Source: Fibrella rubiginis (GTDB taxonomy: Bacteria; Bacteroidota; Bacteroidia; Cytophagales; Spirosomataceae). Taken from it: a stretch of 64,000 nt of DNA. Both the position numbers and the translations under genes were made by a program. The first letter of the stretch is position 1, and the number at the start of each line of letters is the position of its first letter. The notes beneath the pieces were generated by a model. That model did no database searches. It was not told the DNA's origin and worked only from the letters and a program-made list of their open reading frames with translations. The stretch covers positions 308,510 through 372,509 of the forward strand of contig NZ_JAFMYV010000006.1 in assembly GCF_017353185.1 (NCBI RefSeq). Reading direction: 5' to 3'. Below are positions 34,215 through 42,484 of the stretch, one piece after another.

Positions 34215-36323
34215 TCAACTAATACGGCTCCAGTCGGACTGGGTGCGGCCGATGGCGTCGATGTGGTTACGAATGGGGGCGTGTTCGGGGAGGATCAGTT
34301 GGGGGTCGGTTTCCAGAATGATCTGAGCCGATTCGCGGGCGGCCGTGAGTACGGGGCCGTCTTTGGCGAGGTCGGCGAGGCGCAGGTCCATCAGGCCCGA
34401 CTGCTGGGTGCCGGCCAGGTCGCCGGGGCCGCGGAGTTGTAGGTCTACGTCGGCGATTTCAAAGCCGTTGTTGGTGCGCACCATCGTTTCCAGGCGCAAC
34501 TTGGTGTCGGCACTGAGTTTGTAGCCTGTCATCAGCACACAGTATGACTGGTCACTGCCCCGGCCTACCCGGCCGCGTAGCTGATGCAGTTGCGACAGGC
34601 CAAAGCGTTCGGCGCTTTCAATCACCATCACGCTGGCGTTGGGTACGTTTACGCCTACTTCAATCACCGTGGTAGCCACCAAAATGTTTACTTCACCCTT
34701 CGCAAAACGGGTCATTTCGTAGTCCTTACTATAGGGGTCCATCTTACCGTGAAGGATGCCCACCTGGTACTGTGGCTGCGGAAATGCCCGTTGCATGCCT
34801 TCGAATCCATCCGTTAAGTCTTTGTAATCCAGCGTTTCCGACTCTTCAATGAGCGGATAGACTACATACACCTGCCGCCCCAGTTCGATCTGCTGCCGCA
34901 TGAAGCCGAAGACCTCGGCGCGGTGCTTGTCGTACTTATGCACGGTCTTGATGGGCTTCCGTCCGGCGGGCATCTCGTCGATGATCGAAATGTCGAGGTT
35001 ACCATAAAGGGTCATGGCCAGCGTACGCGGAATGGGCGTGGCGGTCATCACCAGAATATGCGGTGGCACCACCGGATTTTTAGCCCACATTTTGGCCCGT
35101 TGCGCCACCCCGAACCGGTGCTGCTCGTCGATGATGCAGAGGCCAAGGTTGCGGAACTGCACCACGTCTTCGAGCAGGGCGTGGGTGCCCACCAGGATGT
35201 GCATTTTGCCTGTCTGCAATTCCTCGTGTAGTACCCGCCTGCGTTTGGTTTTGGTGCTGCCCGTCAGAATACCAAGGTTCAGGCCCATGGCGTCGGCGAA
35301 GGGTTTCAGGCCATTATAATGCTGGTCGGCGAGGATTTCGGTGGGGGCCATCAGGCAGGCCTGTGCCCCGTTGTCGATGGCCAGCAACATGGTGATAAAC
35401 GCCACGATGGTCTTGCCGCTACCTACGTCGCCCTGCAAGAGCCGGTTCATTTGCCGCCCCGTGAGGCAGTCTTTATGAATCTCGCGCAACACACGCTGCT
35501 GAGCACCCGTAAGCGGAAAAGGCAGCAGATTTTTGTAGAAATGCGCGAGCAACGCCGTTTTGGCAAACACCTGCCCCGGATGTTCCTCCTTCTGAATCAG
35601 CTTGTTAGCAATAAGCCGAAGCTGGTTGTAGAACAGTTCCTCAAATTTCAGTCGCCGTTCGGCCTGTCGTAGCCACGCGGGGCTTTGGGGCAAATGAATG
35701 TTCCAGACCGCCTCACGCTTGCCCACCAACCGAAATTTCTCGATCAAACTGGCGGGTAGCGTTTCACTGATGTGCGGCCACGCCTGTTCCAGCAACGACC
35801 GCATGGCCTTGGCCATCACCTTGTTGTCGACAAACCGGCGGCGGAGCTTTTCGGTCAGGTTATACACCGGCGACAGCGTGGCTTCCGGTTCGGCGTCGGG
35901 GCGGATGGCGTCGAGTTCGGGGTGGACAATGCTGAACTTACCCTGAAACTCCTGGGGTTTGCCAAACGCCACGTATTCACCATCACGACGCAATGTTTTT
36001 TCGAGCCACGACAGCCCCTGAAACCAGACCAGGTCCATGGTGCCAGTGCCATCCGTAAAATGCCCGACGAGGCGTTTTTTGGGTCCTTCGCCCTCCGTAT
36101 GCCAGTCGCGGAGGCGACCGCGCACCTGCGCCGAAGGCATCGACTCCATTAATTCGGCGATGGTGTAAAAGCGCGTGCGGTCTTCGTAGCGAAACGGATA
36201 GTACTGAATCAGGTCGCCGGCCGTAAACAGGCTCAGCTCTTTGTTCAGTAACTCAGCCCGTTGCGGTCCGAGGCCCTTGAGGTAGTCAAGTCGGGTGTCG
36301 AAAAAGGTGGTCCGTTCGGTCAT
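34215..36323 (-). CDS. recG: ATP-dependent DNA helicase RecG
   Basis: 702 residues from ATG 36323 (MTERTTFFDTRLDYLKGLGP). Reverses stalled forks and branch-migrates junctions. N-terminal wedge/OB domain (YPFRYEDRTRFYTIAEL, VRGRLRDWHTEGEGPKKRL), Walker A LLQGDVGSGKTIVA, DEQH box CIIDEQHRFGVAQR, TATPIPRTLAMTLYG and the C-terminal QLRGRVGRGSDQSYC. A longer in-frame start at 36458 would run through IR-12 and is rejected. Convergent with the NLR-effector pair. Confidence 0.95.
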   Translation of the reverse strand: MTERTTFFDTRLDYLKGLGPQRAELLNKELSLFTAGDLIQYYPFRYEDRTRFYTIAELMESMPSAQVRGRLRDWHTEGEGPKKRLVGHFTDGTGTMDLVWFQGLSWLEKTLRRDGEYVAFGKPQEFQGKFSIVHPELDAIRPDAEPEATLSPVYNLTEKLRRRFVDNKVMAKAMRSLLEQAWPHISETLPASLIEKFRLVGKREAVWNIHLPQSPAWLRQAERRLKFEELFYNQLRLIANKLIQKEEHPGQVFAKTALLAHFYKNLLPFPLTGAQQRVLREIHKDCLTGRQMNRLLQGDVGSGKTIVAFITMLLAIDNGAQACLMAPTEILADQHYNGLKPFADAMGLNLGILTGSTKTKRRRVLHEELQTGKMHILVGTHALLEDVVQFRNLGLCIIDEQHRFGVAQRAKMWAKNPVVPPHILVMTATPIPRTLAMTLYGNLDISIIDEMPAGRKPIKTVHKYDKHRAEVFGFMRQQIELGRQVYVVYPLIEESETLDYKDLTDGFEGMQRAFPQPQYQVGILHGKMDPYSKDYEMTRFAKGEVNILVATTVIEVGVNVPNASVMVIESAERFGLSQLHQLRGRVGRGSDQSYCVLMTGYKLSADTKLRLETMVRTNNGFEIADVDLQLRGPGDLAGTQQSGLMDLRLADLAKDGPVLTAARESAQIILETDPQLILPEHAPIRNHIDAIGRTQSDWSRIS

Positions 36324-36378
36324 GTACGTTGGGGCAACGATACAGTAAAAATAACGGTTTGAGAGAAGTAGTTTGGTT

Positions 36379-36460
36379 GTTTGTTGGTTTGTCTGTTCGT
36401 TTGTTGGGTTGAGCGAACCCATACCTGCATTCAACCTAACAAACGGATAAACCAACAAAC
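36379..36460. repeat. Long inverted repeat IR-12 in a divergent promoter gap
   Basis: Left 36379-36412 and right 36431-36460 pair with two mismatches and one 4-nt gap; loop 18 nt. Words are GTTTGTTGGTTTGTCTGTTC. It lies between divergently transcribed recG and the DUF1338 gene, ending 7 nt before the latter's ATG, so it cannot be a terminator for either gene. Confidence 0.9.
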
Positions 36461-36467
36461 CTCAGCC

Positions 36468-37370
36468 ATGTCCCCCCTCGACACCGTACTCTCCGGCCTC
36501 ATGCGCCGCTATACCGAGCGCGTCCCCGACGTGCAGAATATTATTGACGCTATGATGGCCGAAGGCATGATTCATTCGCCGAACCAGATTGAAAACGACC
36601 ACATTGCCTTCCGCACCATGGGCGTGCCTAATCTGGGGCTGGCATCGTTTGAGAAGATCTTTCTGGCCTACGGCTACGAAAAGCGCGACCCGTATAATTT
36701 CGCTGAAAAAAAACTCAGTGCCTATTGGTATGCTCCCCCCGCCCACCGTGCTGCTGATAACCTGCCCCGGATCTTCGCCAGTGAACTGCGCGTGCATGAG
36801 TTATCCACAATGGCGCAGGAAATTATCCACAAATACACCGATACGGTGGATAAAGACCCCGTCGATGCCCTGGATTTGGCCGATGGTGCTGCCGTCGACC
36901 AGTTTTTACATCAGCCACTTTGGGCTACACCAACCCTGGCCGAATACCAGACGTTGCTGGCGGAAAGCGAATACGCTGCCTGGGTGATCTACAACCGGTA
37001 TTACCTCAACCACTTTACCATCAGCGTACATAACCTGCCCGACGGCTACAACACCATCGACGGGTTCGTCCAGTTTTTGCAGGCGCGGGGGTTCAAACTC
37101 AATTCGTCGGGGGGCGTGATCAAAGTAAGCCCGGACGGTGGTTTGCGGCAGGCATCAACGGTGGCTCAGTTGGTAGACGCCCAATTTGCCGGTGGCGAAA
37201 TGCACCGCATTGCAGGGTCTTATGTGGAGTTTGCCGAACGGCGGGTTCTGCCTCAGTTTGCGCACCTGCCCACGCGACAGCTCACCCGTGAACACCGCCG
37301 CGAAGGTTTTGAAGCCGCCAACGCCGACAAGATTTTTGAAAGCACCTTTGTGGCCCAAACGGGGTTGTAG
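36468..37370 (+). CDS. DUF1338 protein (2-oxoadipate dioxygenase/decarboxylase HglS-like)
   Basis: 300 residues from ATG 36468. DUF1338 proteins include HglS (YdcJ), an Fe(II) enzyme that turns 2-oxoadipate into 2-hydroxyglutarate in lysine breakdown. Family segments: IENDHIAFRTMG (metal His), EKIFLAYGYEKRDPYNF, ASELRVHELST, YYLNHFTISVH (second His) and GSYVEFAERR (Glu). The His-His-Glu set is present. No other lysine-catabolism gene is nearby, so the pathway role is inferred from family only. Confidence 0.85.
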   Translation: MSPLDTVLSGLMRRYTERVPDVQNIIDAMMAEGMIHSPNQIENDHIAFRTMGVPNLGLASFEKIFLAYGYEKRDPYNFAEKKLSAYWYAPPAHRAADNLPRIFASELRVHELSTMAQEIIHKYTDTVDKDPVDALDLADGAAVDQFLHQPLWATPTLAEYQTLLAESEYAAWVIYNRYYLNHFTISVHNLPDGYNTIDGFVQFLQARGFKLNSSGGVIKVSPDGGLRQASTVAQLVDAQFAGGEMHRIAGSYVEFAERRVLPQFAHLPTRQLTREHRREGFEAANADKIFESTFVAQTGL

Positions 37371-37385
37371 AGCCCACCGAGGAAG

Positions 37386-37393
37386 TATATTTA
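37386..37393 (+). promoter_or_regulatory. Possible -7 box before MNT gene
   Basis: TATATTTA matches TAnnTTTG at 7 of 8 positions, 24 nt before the ATG at 37417; TTGT at 37365-37368 is a possible -33 element, 17 nt away. Weak but correctly placed. Confidence 0.3.
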
Positions 37394-37416
37394 CGCAACC
37401 TCTCCTGCCAAAAGTC

Positions 37417-37737
37417 ATGACATCGCTACAGCAGATAACGTCTGAGTTTAAGCAATCCATGTTACGTCTTTACGGCGACCAGTTGGCGCAGGTTATCTTG
37501 TATGGCTCCTACGCACGAGGCGATTATAATGCCGAATCAGACGTTGACCTGGCAGTTGTGTTGCATATAGAACGTGTAGAACGGTGGCGTGAAGTAGAGC
37601 GAATTGCACCTGTTGTTGTTGATCTTTCCGTTAAATATAATTGCCTGATCTCCCCTATTGTATTAGAGGCTTCTCGACTGAACGGGTCTCAAAATCTGTT
37701 TATCCGCCATGTTCGGCAGGAGGGTATTGCGTTATGA
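37417..37737 (+). CDS. MNT-domain nucleotidyltransferase (antitoxin of HEPN/MNT pair)
   Basis: 106 residues from ATG 37417. Minimal nucleotidyltransferase motif VILYGSYARGDYNAESDVDL (G-S-x10-D-x-D) is intact, with a third acidic residue in VVVDLSVKYN. In HEPN/MNT systems the MNT enzyme AMPylates and silences the HEPN RNase. Stop overlaps the HEPN start by 4 nt (ATGA). A far upstream in-frame start lies inside the preceding gene and is rejected. Confidence 0.88.
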   Translation: MTSLQQITSEFKQSMLRLYGDQLAQVILYGSYARGDYNAESDVDLAVVLHIERVERWREVERIAPVVVDLSVKYNCLISPIVLEASRLNGSQNLFIRHVRQEGIAL

Positions 37738-38135
37738 AAGAGGATGTTATTCGATTAATGGGGCGTTCTCTCGATTGCCTGGCCGATGCCCGGCTGATTT
37801 TTCAGTCAGGTCGTTATACGGGCGTTCCCAACAGGAGCTATTATGCCATTTTTGATGCTGTAAATGCCTTGTTACGGATACATGATCTCCATGCCAATTC
37901 GCATCGGGGAGCCAAAAACAGGTTTAGTGAATTATTTATAAAATCCGGCCTTTTGCCCCGCGAGACTATTATTTGGCTGGAAAGCTGCTTGGAACTTCGT
38001 CAGTCAGGCGATTACGATTTCGATTATGACGTTACGGAGGCAGATGCTACTAAAAGCATCGAATATGCCAGCGAATTTGTTCTCCACGTAGAGGCTTTTT
38101 TACATACTCAACCATTTATGAATGATGCGACTTAG
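37734..38135 (+). CDS. HEPN-domain protein (toxin of HEPN/MNT pair)
   Basis: 133 residues, UPF0332-type HEPN: four helices with PNRSYYAIFDAVNALL and NSHRGAKNRFSELFI (Ser-His-Arg-Gly). The canonical RNase motif Rx4-6H is only partly met (Arg of NRSYY, His of NSHRG), as in other UPF0332 members. Coupled to the MNT gene by ATGA. Both genes have lower GC than their neighbours, consistent with transfer. Confidence 0.85.
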   Translation: MKEDVIRLMGRSLDCLADARLIFQSGRYTGVPNRSYYAIFDAVNALLRIHDLHANSHRGAKNRFSELFIKSGLLPRETIIWLESCLELRQSGDYDFDYDVTEADATKSIEYASEFVLHVEAFLHTQPFMNDAT

Positions 38136-38577
38136 CTGTATTATCCTCTCATCCCTCTTCCTGTCGACTACGCTTTTCGCTCAGTCGAAAAAGGCAAAAC
38201 AAACCACCCGCGCTATTGTAAGCGGTGCAAAAAGCGGCTCGTCGGTGGGTCAAACGCAACCAGGGGCGGCTATCTATAAGCAGTATTGCCTCACCTGCCA
38301 CCAGGTAAATGGCAGCGGTGTGCCTGGTCTAAATCCACCCCTGCGCGGTACCGATTGGGTCAATGGCGACAAAGCCCGGCTCATTGGCGTGCTGCTCAAC
38401 GGCCTTCAAAACGCCGAAGTAGAAGGCGAAACCTACGACAACGTTATGCCCGCTCATGACTTTCTGACCGATGCCCAAATTGCCGACGTGCTCACCTACG
38501 TTCGCAGCAACTTCGGCAACAAGGCCGAGGCCGTTACGACGGCTGAGGTTACAGCGCAACGGGCCGCGAAAAAGTGA
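38122..38577 (+). CDS. Exported class I cytochrome c
   Basis: 151 residues with signal peptide MRLSCIILSSLFLSTTLFAQ (start ATG 38122 or the adjacent ATG 38125). Haem motif YCLTCHQVNGSG (CxxCH, about residue 57) and distal Met in NVMPAHDF. A mono-haem electron carrier of the periplasm, similar to those fused to or following dehydrogenases. It overlaps the HEPN 3' end by 14 nt. The TGA stop starts the left arm of IR-13. Confidence 0.9.
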   Translation: MMRLSCIILSSLFLSTTLFAQSKKAKQTTRAIVSGAKSGSSVGQTQPGAAIYKQYCLTCHQVNGSGVPGLNPPLRGTDWVNGDKARLIGVLLNGLQNAEVEGETYDNVMPAHDFLTDAQIADVLTYVRSNFGNKAEAVTTAEVTAQRAAKK

Positions 38578-38650
38578 TCTGTCTAACGGAGCGATTGGCT
38601 CCGTTTTTTTGTAGAAACGAACGGAGCCAATCGCCCTGTTAGACAGATCA
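38575..38650. repeat. Long intergenic inverted repeat IR-13
   Basis: Arms 38575-38605 and 38620-38650 match at 29 of 31 positions, loop 14 nt that begins with five Ts continuing the two that close the arm. The first three nt are the cytochrome stop codon. The inner part (GATTGGCTCCGTT / AACGGAGCC) could act as a terminator, with the T-run in the loop rather than after the stem. Confidence 0.93.
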
Positions 38651-38706
38651 AAGTAGATTCGGCCTAAACTGCATTTCTTCTGCTAACCAATCCTATACCC
38701 CTCACA

Positions 38707-39549
38707 ATGAAAACACCTCTGCTTACTATCCTGCTGCTGGCGGCTTTTCCTGCTGCCACACTGGCCCAGCAAACGGCTCCTGTGGGGCTGGAACTGTACA
38801 GTTTCCGCGATCAGTTTAAGGCCGACGTACCCGGCACAATGGCTAAAGTGAGGCAAATGGGTTTTCGCGAAGTAGAAGTGGCCGGCACGTATGGCATGAC
38901 CCCCGAAGCATTTCGAAAAGAACTGGACAAGAATGGGTTAAAGGCCATCAGCACCGCAGCAAGCTTTGATGATCTGGAAAATAACGTGCCGAAAGTTATT
39001 AACGAAGCCAAAGTGCTGGGCGCGAAATATGTAATCTGCGCCTGGATCCCCCACACCGCCGACCTGTTTACGCAGGGTGATGCCGACCGGGCTATCGACG
39101 TGTTCAACACGGCCGGCAAACTACTGGCCGACGAGAAACTTATGCTCTGCTACCACACCCACGGCTATGAGTTCCAGAAAATACCAGACATGCAGGCCAC
39201 CTATTTCGATTACATGGTGCCGCAGTTAGACCCCAAAGCCGTTAACCTGGAAATGGATGTATATTGGGTGAAAGCTCCCGGAGAAGACCCCGTGGCGATA
39301 CTGAAAAAATTCCCCAAACGTTTCCTGCTGGCCCATTTGAAAGACCGCAAACCCGGTACGCCCAACACCATGACCGGTCATGACGACGTGGAATCGAATA
39401 TTGTGCTCGGCGCGGGCGACGTGGGCATTGCCGCGTTTATGGCTGCGGCCAAAAAGGCGGGCGTGAAGCACTTTTTTATCGAAGATGAATCGTCGCGTTC
39501 CATGGATCAAATGCCTAAGAGCATTGCCTTTCTGCGGGGATTGAAATAA
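38707..39549 (+). CDS. Exported sugar phosphate isomerase/epimerase-like protein
   Basis: 280 residues; signal MKTPLLTILLLAAFPAATLA. TIM-barrel (AP endonuclease 2 / IolE-like) with GLELYSFRDQFKADVPGTMA, EVEVAGTYGMTPEAF, MLCYHTHGYEFQ, VNLEMDVYWVKAPGEDP and FFIEDESSRSMDQ, which supply the Glu/Asp/His metal site. Common in Bacteroidota that use modified sugars; substrate unknown. Confidence 0.87.
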   Translation: MKTPLLTILLLAAFPAATLAQQTAPVGLELYSFRDQFKADVPGTMAKVRQMGFREVEVAGTYGMTPEAFRKELDKNGLKAISTAASFDDLENNVPKVINEAKVLGAKYVICAWIPHTADLFTQGDADRAIDVFNTAGKLLADEKLMLCYHTHGYEFQKIPDMQATYFDYMVPQLDPKAVNLEMDVYWVKAPGEDPVAILKKFPKRFLLAHLKDRKPGTPNTMTGHDDVESNIVLGAGDVGIAAFMAAAKKAGVKHFFIEDESSRSMDQMPKSIAFLRGLK

Positions 39550-39564
39550 AAAGTAATCAGACGC

Positions 39565-39996
39565 TCACTTCACTTTTTTCTTCGATTCAATGATGACATG
39601 AACGTCATTATTGACAAAGTCGAGGTTCAGCACCTTACCATCGGCCACGCCTACGTTGGTGGTGTCGCGGTAAACTGCGTTGTTACGGAGGTTGGGTGTA
39701 CCCACCACGTTTACGGCGTTTTTCTGGCCTGTTTCGCGGCGCACTAAACTGATTTTCACCGACGTAGCGCTGATTCGTTCTACCTCCAGCCCGGCGGAGT
39801 AAATGATTTTGGCAATCGTTTGGGGGTATTGTTCGTCCGAATCATCATCCACGCCGGGTGCATCATAAAGGATATGGCTGATCTCATAGCTACCCGCTAC
39901 TTTCTCGCCATCATCGGCGGGTTGTGGGTCAACGGCGGGTTTAGTGCAGGCCAGCAGTGCACCTATCAGCACTACCAGATAAGCTCGTCTTTTCAT
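39565..39996 (-). CDS. Hypothetical lipoprotein
   Basis: 143 residues. Signal MKRRAYLVVLIGALLAC with lipobox Cys. Mature domain GSYEISHILYDAPGVDDDSD, VERISATSVKISLVRRETG and DVHVIIESKKKVK, a small beta-sandwich-like protein of unknown role. Its start overlaps the serine hydrolase stop by 4 nt, so it ends a leftward operon. Confidence 0.72.
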   Translation of the reverse strand: MKRRAYLVVLIGALLACTKPAVDPQPADDGEKVAGSYEISHILYDAPGVDDDSDEQYPQTIAKIIYSAGLEVERISATSVKISLVRRETGQKNAVNVVGTPNLRNNAVYRDTTNVGVADGKVLNLDFVNNDVHVIIESKKKVK

Positions 39997-41339
39997 TGAT
40001 CATAGGGCACGCGGAACCGGCTTAAGTCGGGTTGGCGGGGCTTTTTGCGGTTTACTTCATAATCGTAAATCAGCCGACCGAGGTTGCCCATAAACGGATA
40101 GCCTACGCTGTCGTAATCATACTTGTCGTCGTTGAAAATCCCGTCGCTGTTGCACGAAATCATAGCCGTGAGCATAAACTCAACGCCCTTGTCGAAATCG
40201 ACGACGTAGGCATTGTCGAGGAGGTAGCCGTAGGCATCGCCTACCTTGTTGAAGATACGAATGGACTTCGGCATGGGCGTTTTTTGGTCACCGAACAGCA
40301 GAAATTTACAGTAGCTATCATACAGACTGGTGTCTGCCTTGTAGTTGGGCCAGCGTGTTTCGCGGGGTAGCTGTGACATGTACTGGTATACAAACCGATA
40401 ATCGTCGGGCCTGAGATTGAAACGCTGTTTCGGCGCTACCGATTCCGGAAACAGCAACGCCCGTAGAATGGCTTGTTGGTCGTCGAGCGGAAACGCATTT
40501 TTGGCCGTAAACTCGAACGGCTTTTTCACCAGCGAATCACCCACGTAGTAGTTTCGTCCCACCATGTAGCCGGTGCCACGCAAAATAGGGCCGGGTGCCT
40601 GCGGCGTATGGTCGCAAAATTGCGCGTTCACCAGTTTTAGATCTTTGTTCAGCAAGGCACCACTTTCTACCTCCTGCCTGGTAGGCACCTTACGCAGGCC
40701 GGGCAGGAGCGCAACGGGATTTGTATGCGCGTTTTGGTCGGGCGTAAGCGGCAATGAGAGGCGATGCACAATGCGGGTATTCCCGTATCCCTTGGCCTTC
40801 AAACCATCATTAAACGGGCATTGGCCTACCAGTTCATAGAGCCGGTTAAACGCGTCGTTATCACTGGTAATCAATATTTTACGTGCATATTGAGCCACTG
40901 AGGGCAAGCCTGTTTGTGCTGTGGTGTCACGCTGTACCCGCGTCTGTCCGGCATAGGCCGAATCGGTGATCATGGCCGCGTCGCGGGGTACGCCGAGGGC
41001 ATTCAGTTTTTCCAATGCCAGCAGCACGGCCGGTAATTTGACGGTGCTGGCGGGATAGAAATACCGGTCTTTGTCGACCTGATAGCGATACGTTTTGAAC
41101 GAAGGCCGGTTCTGCGCGTCGCGGTTTATTTGGGTGTACACAATCTGCACGTCATAGGCCGATGGGTTAGTCAGCACCTTGCCAAACAGTTCCGGTCTGC
41201 TGCTGAGCAAGTCGGCCAGAAACTTGTCTGTTTTGCCTAAACGGGTACCCAGATCAGGCACGGATTGGGCGAAGGTGGGGATGCTGTTGTGCAAAGCGAC
41301 GAACAGCAATAGCCAGATTATCAATGTCTTGTGGTTCAT
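39993..41339 (-). CDS. Exported serine hydrolase (class A beta-lactamase-like)
   Basis: 448 residues from ATG 41339 (MNHKTLIIWLLLFVALHNSI signal). Penicillin-binding-like fold: FYPASTVKLPAVLLALEKL (SxxK), ITSDNDAFNRLYELVG (SDN) and IFNKVGDAYGYLLDNAYV (KVG in place of KTG). A close paralogue lies at 53.4 kb; both share QIVYTQINRDAQNRPSF-like segments. The first 29 codons overlap the end of the PLP-enzyme gene in another frame. Probably acts on a peptide or ester in the periplasm; beta-lactam resistance cannot be claimed. Confidence 0.85.
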   Translation of the reverse strand: MNHKTLIIWLLLFVALHNSIPTFAQSVPDLGTRLGKTDKFLADLLSSRPELFGKVLTNPSAYDVQIVYTQINRDAQNRPSFKTYRYQVDKDRYFYPASTVKLPAVLLALEKLNALGVPRDAAMITDSAYAGQTRVQRDTTAQTGLPSVAQYARKILITSDNDAFNRLYELVGQCPFNDGLKAKGYGNTRIVHRLSLPLTPDQNAHTNPVALLPGLRKVPTRQEVESGALLNKDLKLVNAQFCDHTPQAPGPILRGTGYMVGRNYYVGDSLVKKPFEFTAKNAFPLDDQQAILRALLFPESVAPKQRFNLRPDDYRFVYQYMSQLPRETRWPNYKADTSLYDSYCKFLLFGDQKTPMPKSIRIFNKVGDAYGYLLDNAYVVDFDKGVEFMLTAMISCNSDGIFNDDKYDYDSVGYPFMGNLGRLIYDYEVNRKKPRQPDLSRFRVPYDQ

Positions 41340-42333
41340 GAAATGCGCTGATGACAATACGGGTATTGGCTTTGTCGGCGGGGGTGGGGTAGGCAAATGA
41401 ATAAACGAAAATACCGTTTTCCAGCAGGTACGGATACAATTCATCGTGGTCGGTGTAGAAAACGGGGTAGCCTATGGCGTGGCTGAACAGACCCGACGGC
41501 AACAAGGCGGCTTCGGCCAGGGCAATGTTGCCCATCAACCGGTCATACCCCTGCGCATATACCCTGTCGGCGTGGCAGAAGGCATCGGCATAGGCAGGTG
41601 GCATGGGCGAACAAGCCCCGAAATAGGCCGTTTGCCGGATAGCAGCCAGTGTATCGGGATCGCCGAAAATAACCCCGGCGGGCAGACTCATAGCCTTCGC
41701 CAGCGAGGCCGTTACGATCAGGCGGACGTTAGGTTTATGAGCTAGTTTCTCTGCCAATTGCGGCCATATTCCCCGCCCACCGTTTAGCACGCCCAATCCG
41801 TGCGAATCATCAACGACCAACCAAATCTGCTGAACGTCAGTTAGTTGACTAAGCCAATTGAACGAAAACAGTACCGACCGGATAGCATCGACCGAGTTGG
41901 TCAGGATATAGGCCGGATGTACATCCGGCGGTAACGGTTCATGTTTATGCAGGTCAATAGTTTGAGGCGTTAGCAGTGGATGCCAGAGAGCCGGGTGGGT
42001 GCCGGGGGCCTGAAACCCCACCGCCTTTGGCCCCACCTGCCGGGCTAACCAGTCGACTACCACCTGCCCCGCCAGCATTCCCGACGATGTTGTCAAGGCC
42101 GCAGGAGCACCCACGTTGAGAGCCAGTTTTGACTCAGCTTCGTCGAAAACAGCTAGTTGCAGATTGCCATTCCGCGATGCGCCGAAGTGCAGCCCATATT
42201 GGGCTACGCCTTCGCCCAGCAGCGCCTGCATGTGCGGATGTTGCGCAACACCGAGATACGACGTACCCGAAAAAAACAGGTACTCACACCCTTCGTGAGT
42301 AATTATCCGGTTAGGTAGCTGATTGATTGTCAA
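41254..42333 (-). CDS. PLP-dependent alpha-oxoamine synthase-like / class I/II aminotransferase
   Basis: About 359 residues if translation begins at TTG 42333 (TINQLPNRIITHEGCEYLFF); no in-frame ATG follows IR-14. Fold-type I features: SGTSYLGVAQHPHMQALLGE, TSSGMLAGQVVVDWLA, LVVDDSHGLGVLNGGRG, and the PLP Lys in TASLAKAMSLPAG. Resembles 8-amino-7-oxononanoate synthase/KBL, but the neighbours (dipeptide epimerase, serine hydrolase) suggest an amino-acid or peptidoglycan-derived substrate. An upstream open frame runs through IR-14 and is probably not translated. Confidence 0.78.
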   Translation of the reverse strand: MTINQLPNRIITHEGCEYLFFSGTSYLGVAQHPHMQALLGEGVAQYGLHFGASRNGNLQLAVFDEAESKLALNVGAPAALTTSSGMLAGQVVVDWLARQVGPKAVGFQAPGTHPALWHPLLTPQTIDLHKHEPLPPDVHPAYILTNSVDAIRSVLFSFNWLSQLTDVQQIWLVVDDSHGLGVLNGGRGIWPQLAEKLAHKPNVRLIVTASLAKAMSLPAGVIFGDPDTLAAIRQTAYFGACSPMPPAYADAFCHADRVYAQGYDRLMGNIALAEAALLPSGLFSHAIGYPVFYTDHDELYPYLLENGIFVYSFAYPTPADKANTRIVISAFHEPQDIDNLAIAVRRFAQQHPHLRPIRA

Positions 42334-42362
42334 TGCTATATGATTTAATCCTTTTTCTCTAT

Positions 42363-42461
42363 GCTTCGCGCTGTTTGCCCTTCGACAAGGCTGGTTTTTG
42401 TCATCCCGACAAAGGAGGGATGACAAAAACCAGCCTTGTCGAAGGGCAAACAGCGCGAAGC
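42363..42461. repeat. Long intergenic inverted repeat IR-14 (perfect 45-nt arms)
   Basis: Arms 42363-42407 and 42417-42461 are perfectly complementary over 45 nt with a 9-nt loop. Order of modules: GCTTCGCGCTGTTTGCCC, TTCGACAAGGCTGG, TTTTTGTCATCCC. CCCTTCGACAAG is shared with IR-7 and IR-11, and CTTCGCGC with IR-5 and IR-15. It sits just before the PLP-enzyme start on a leftward transcript. Confidence 0.96.
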
Positions 42462-42484
42462 TATACACGAAGATTCACCCGCCA

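Noticed and set aside
36324..36458. Upstream in-frame start for RecG
   Set aside because: The extension is encoded by IR-12 and unlike RecG N-termini; MTERTTFFDTRLDYLKGLGP is the family start.
39993..41339. Calling the serine hydrolase an antibiotic-resistance beta-lactamase
   Set aside because: KVG in place of KTG and long extra regions; sequence alone does not support beta-lactam cleavage.
42334..42468. ATG start at 42468 for the PLP enzyme
   Set aside because: The extra 45 codons are read from IR-14; a TTG start after the hairpin fits the family better.
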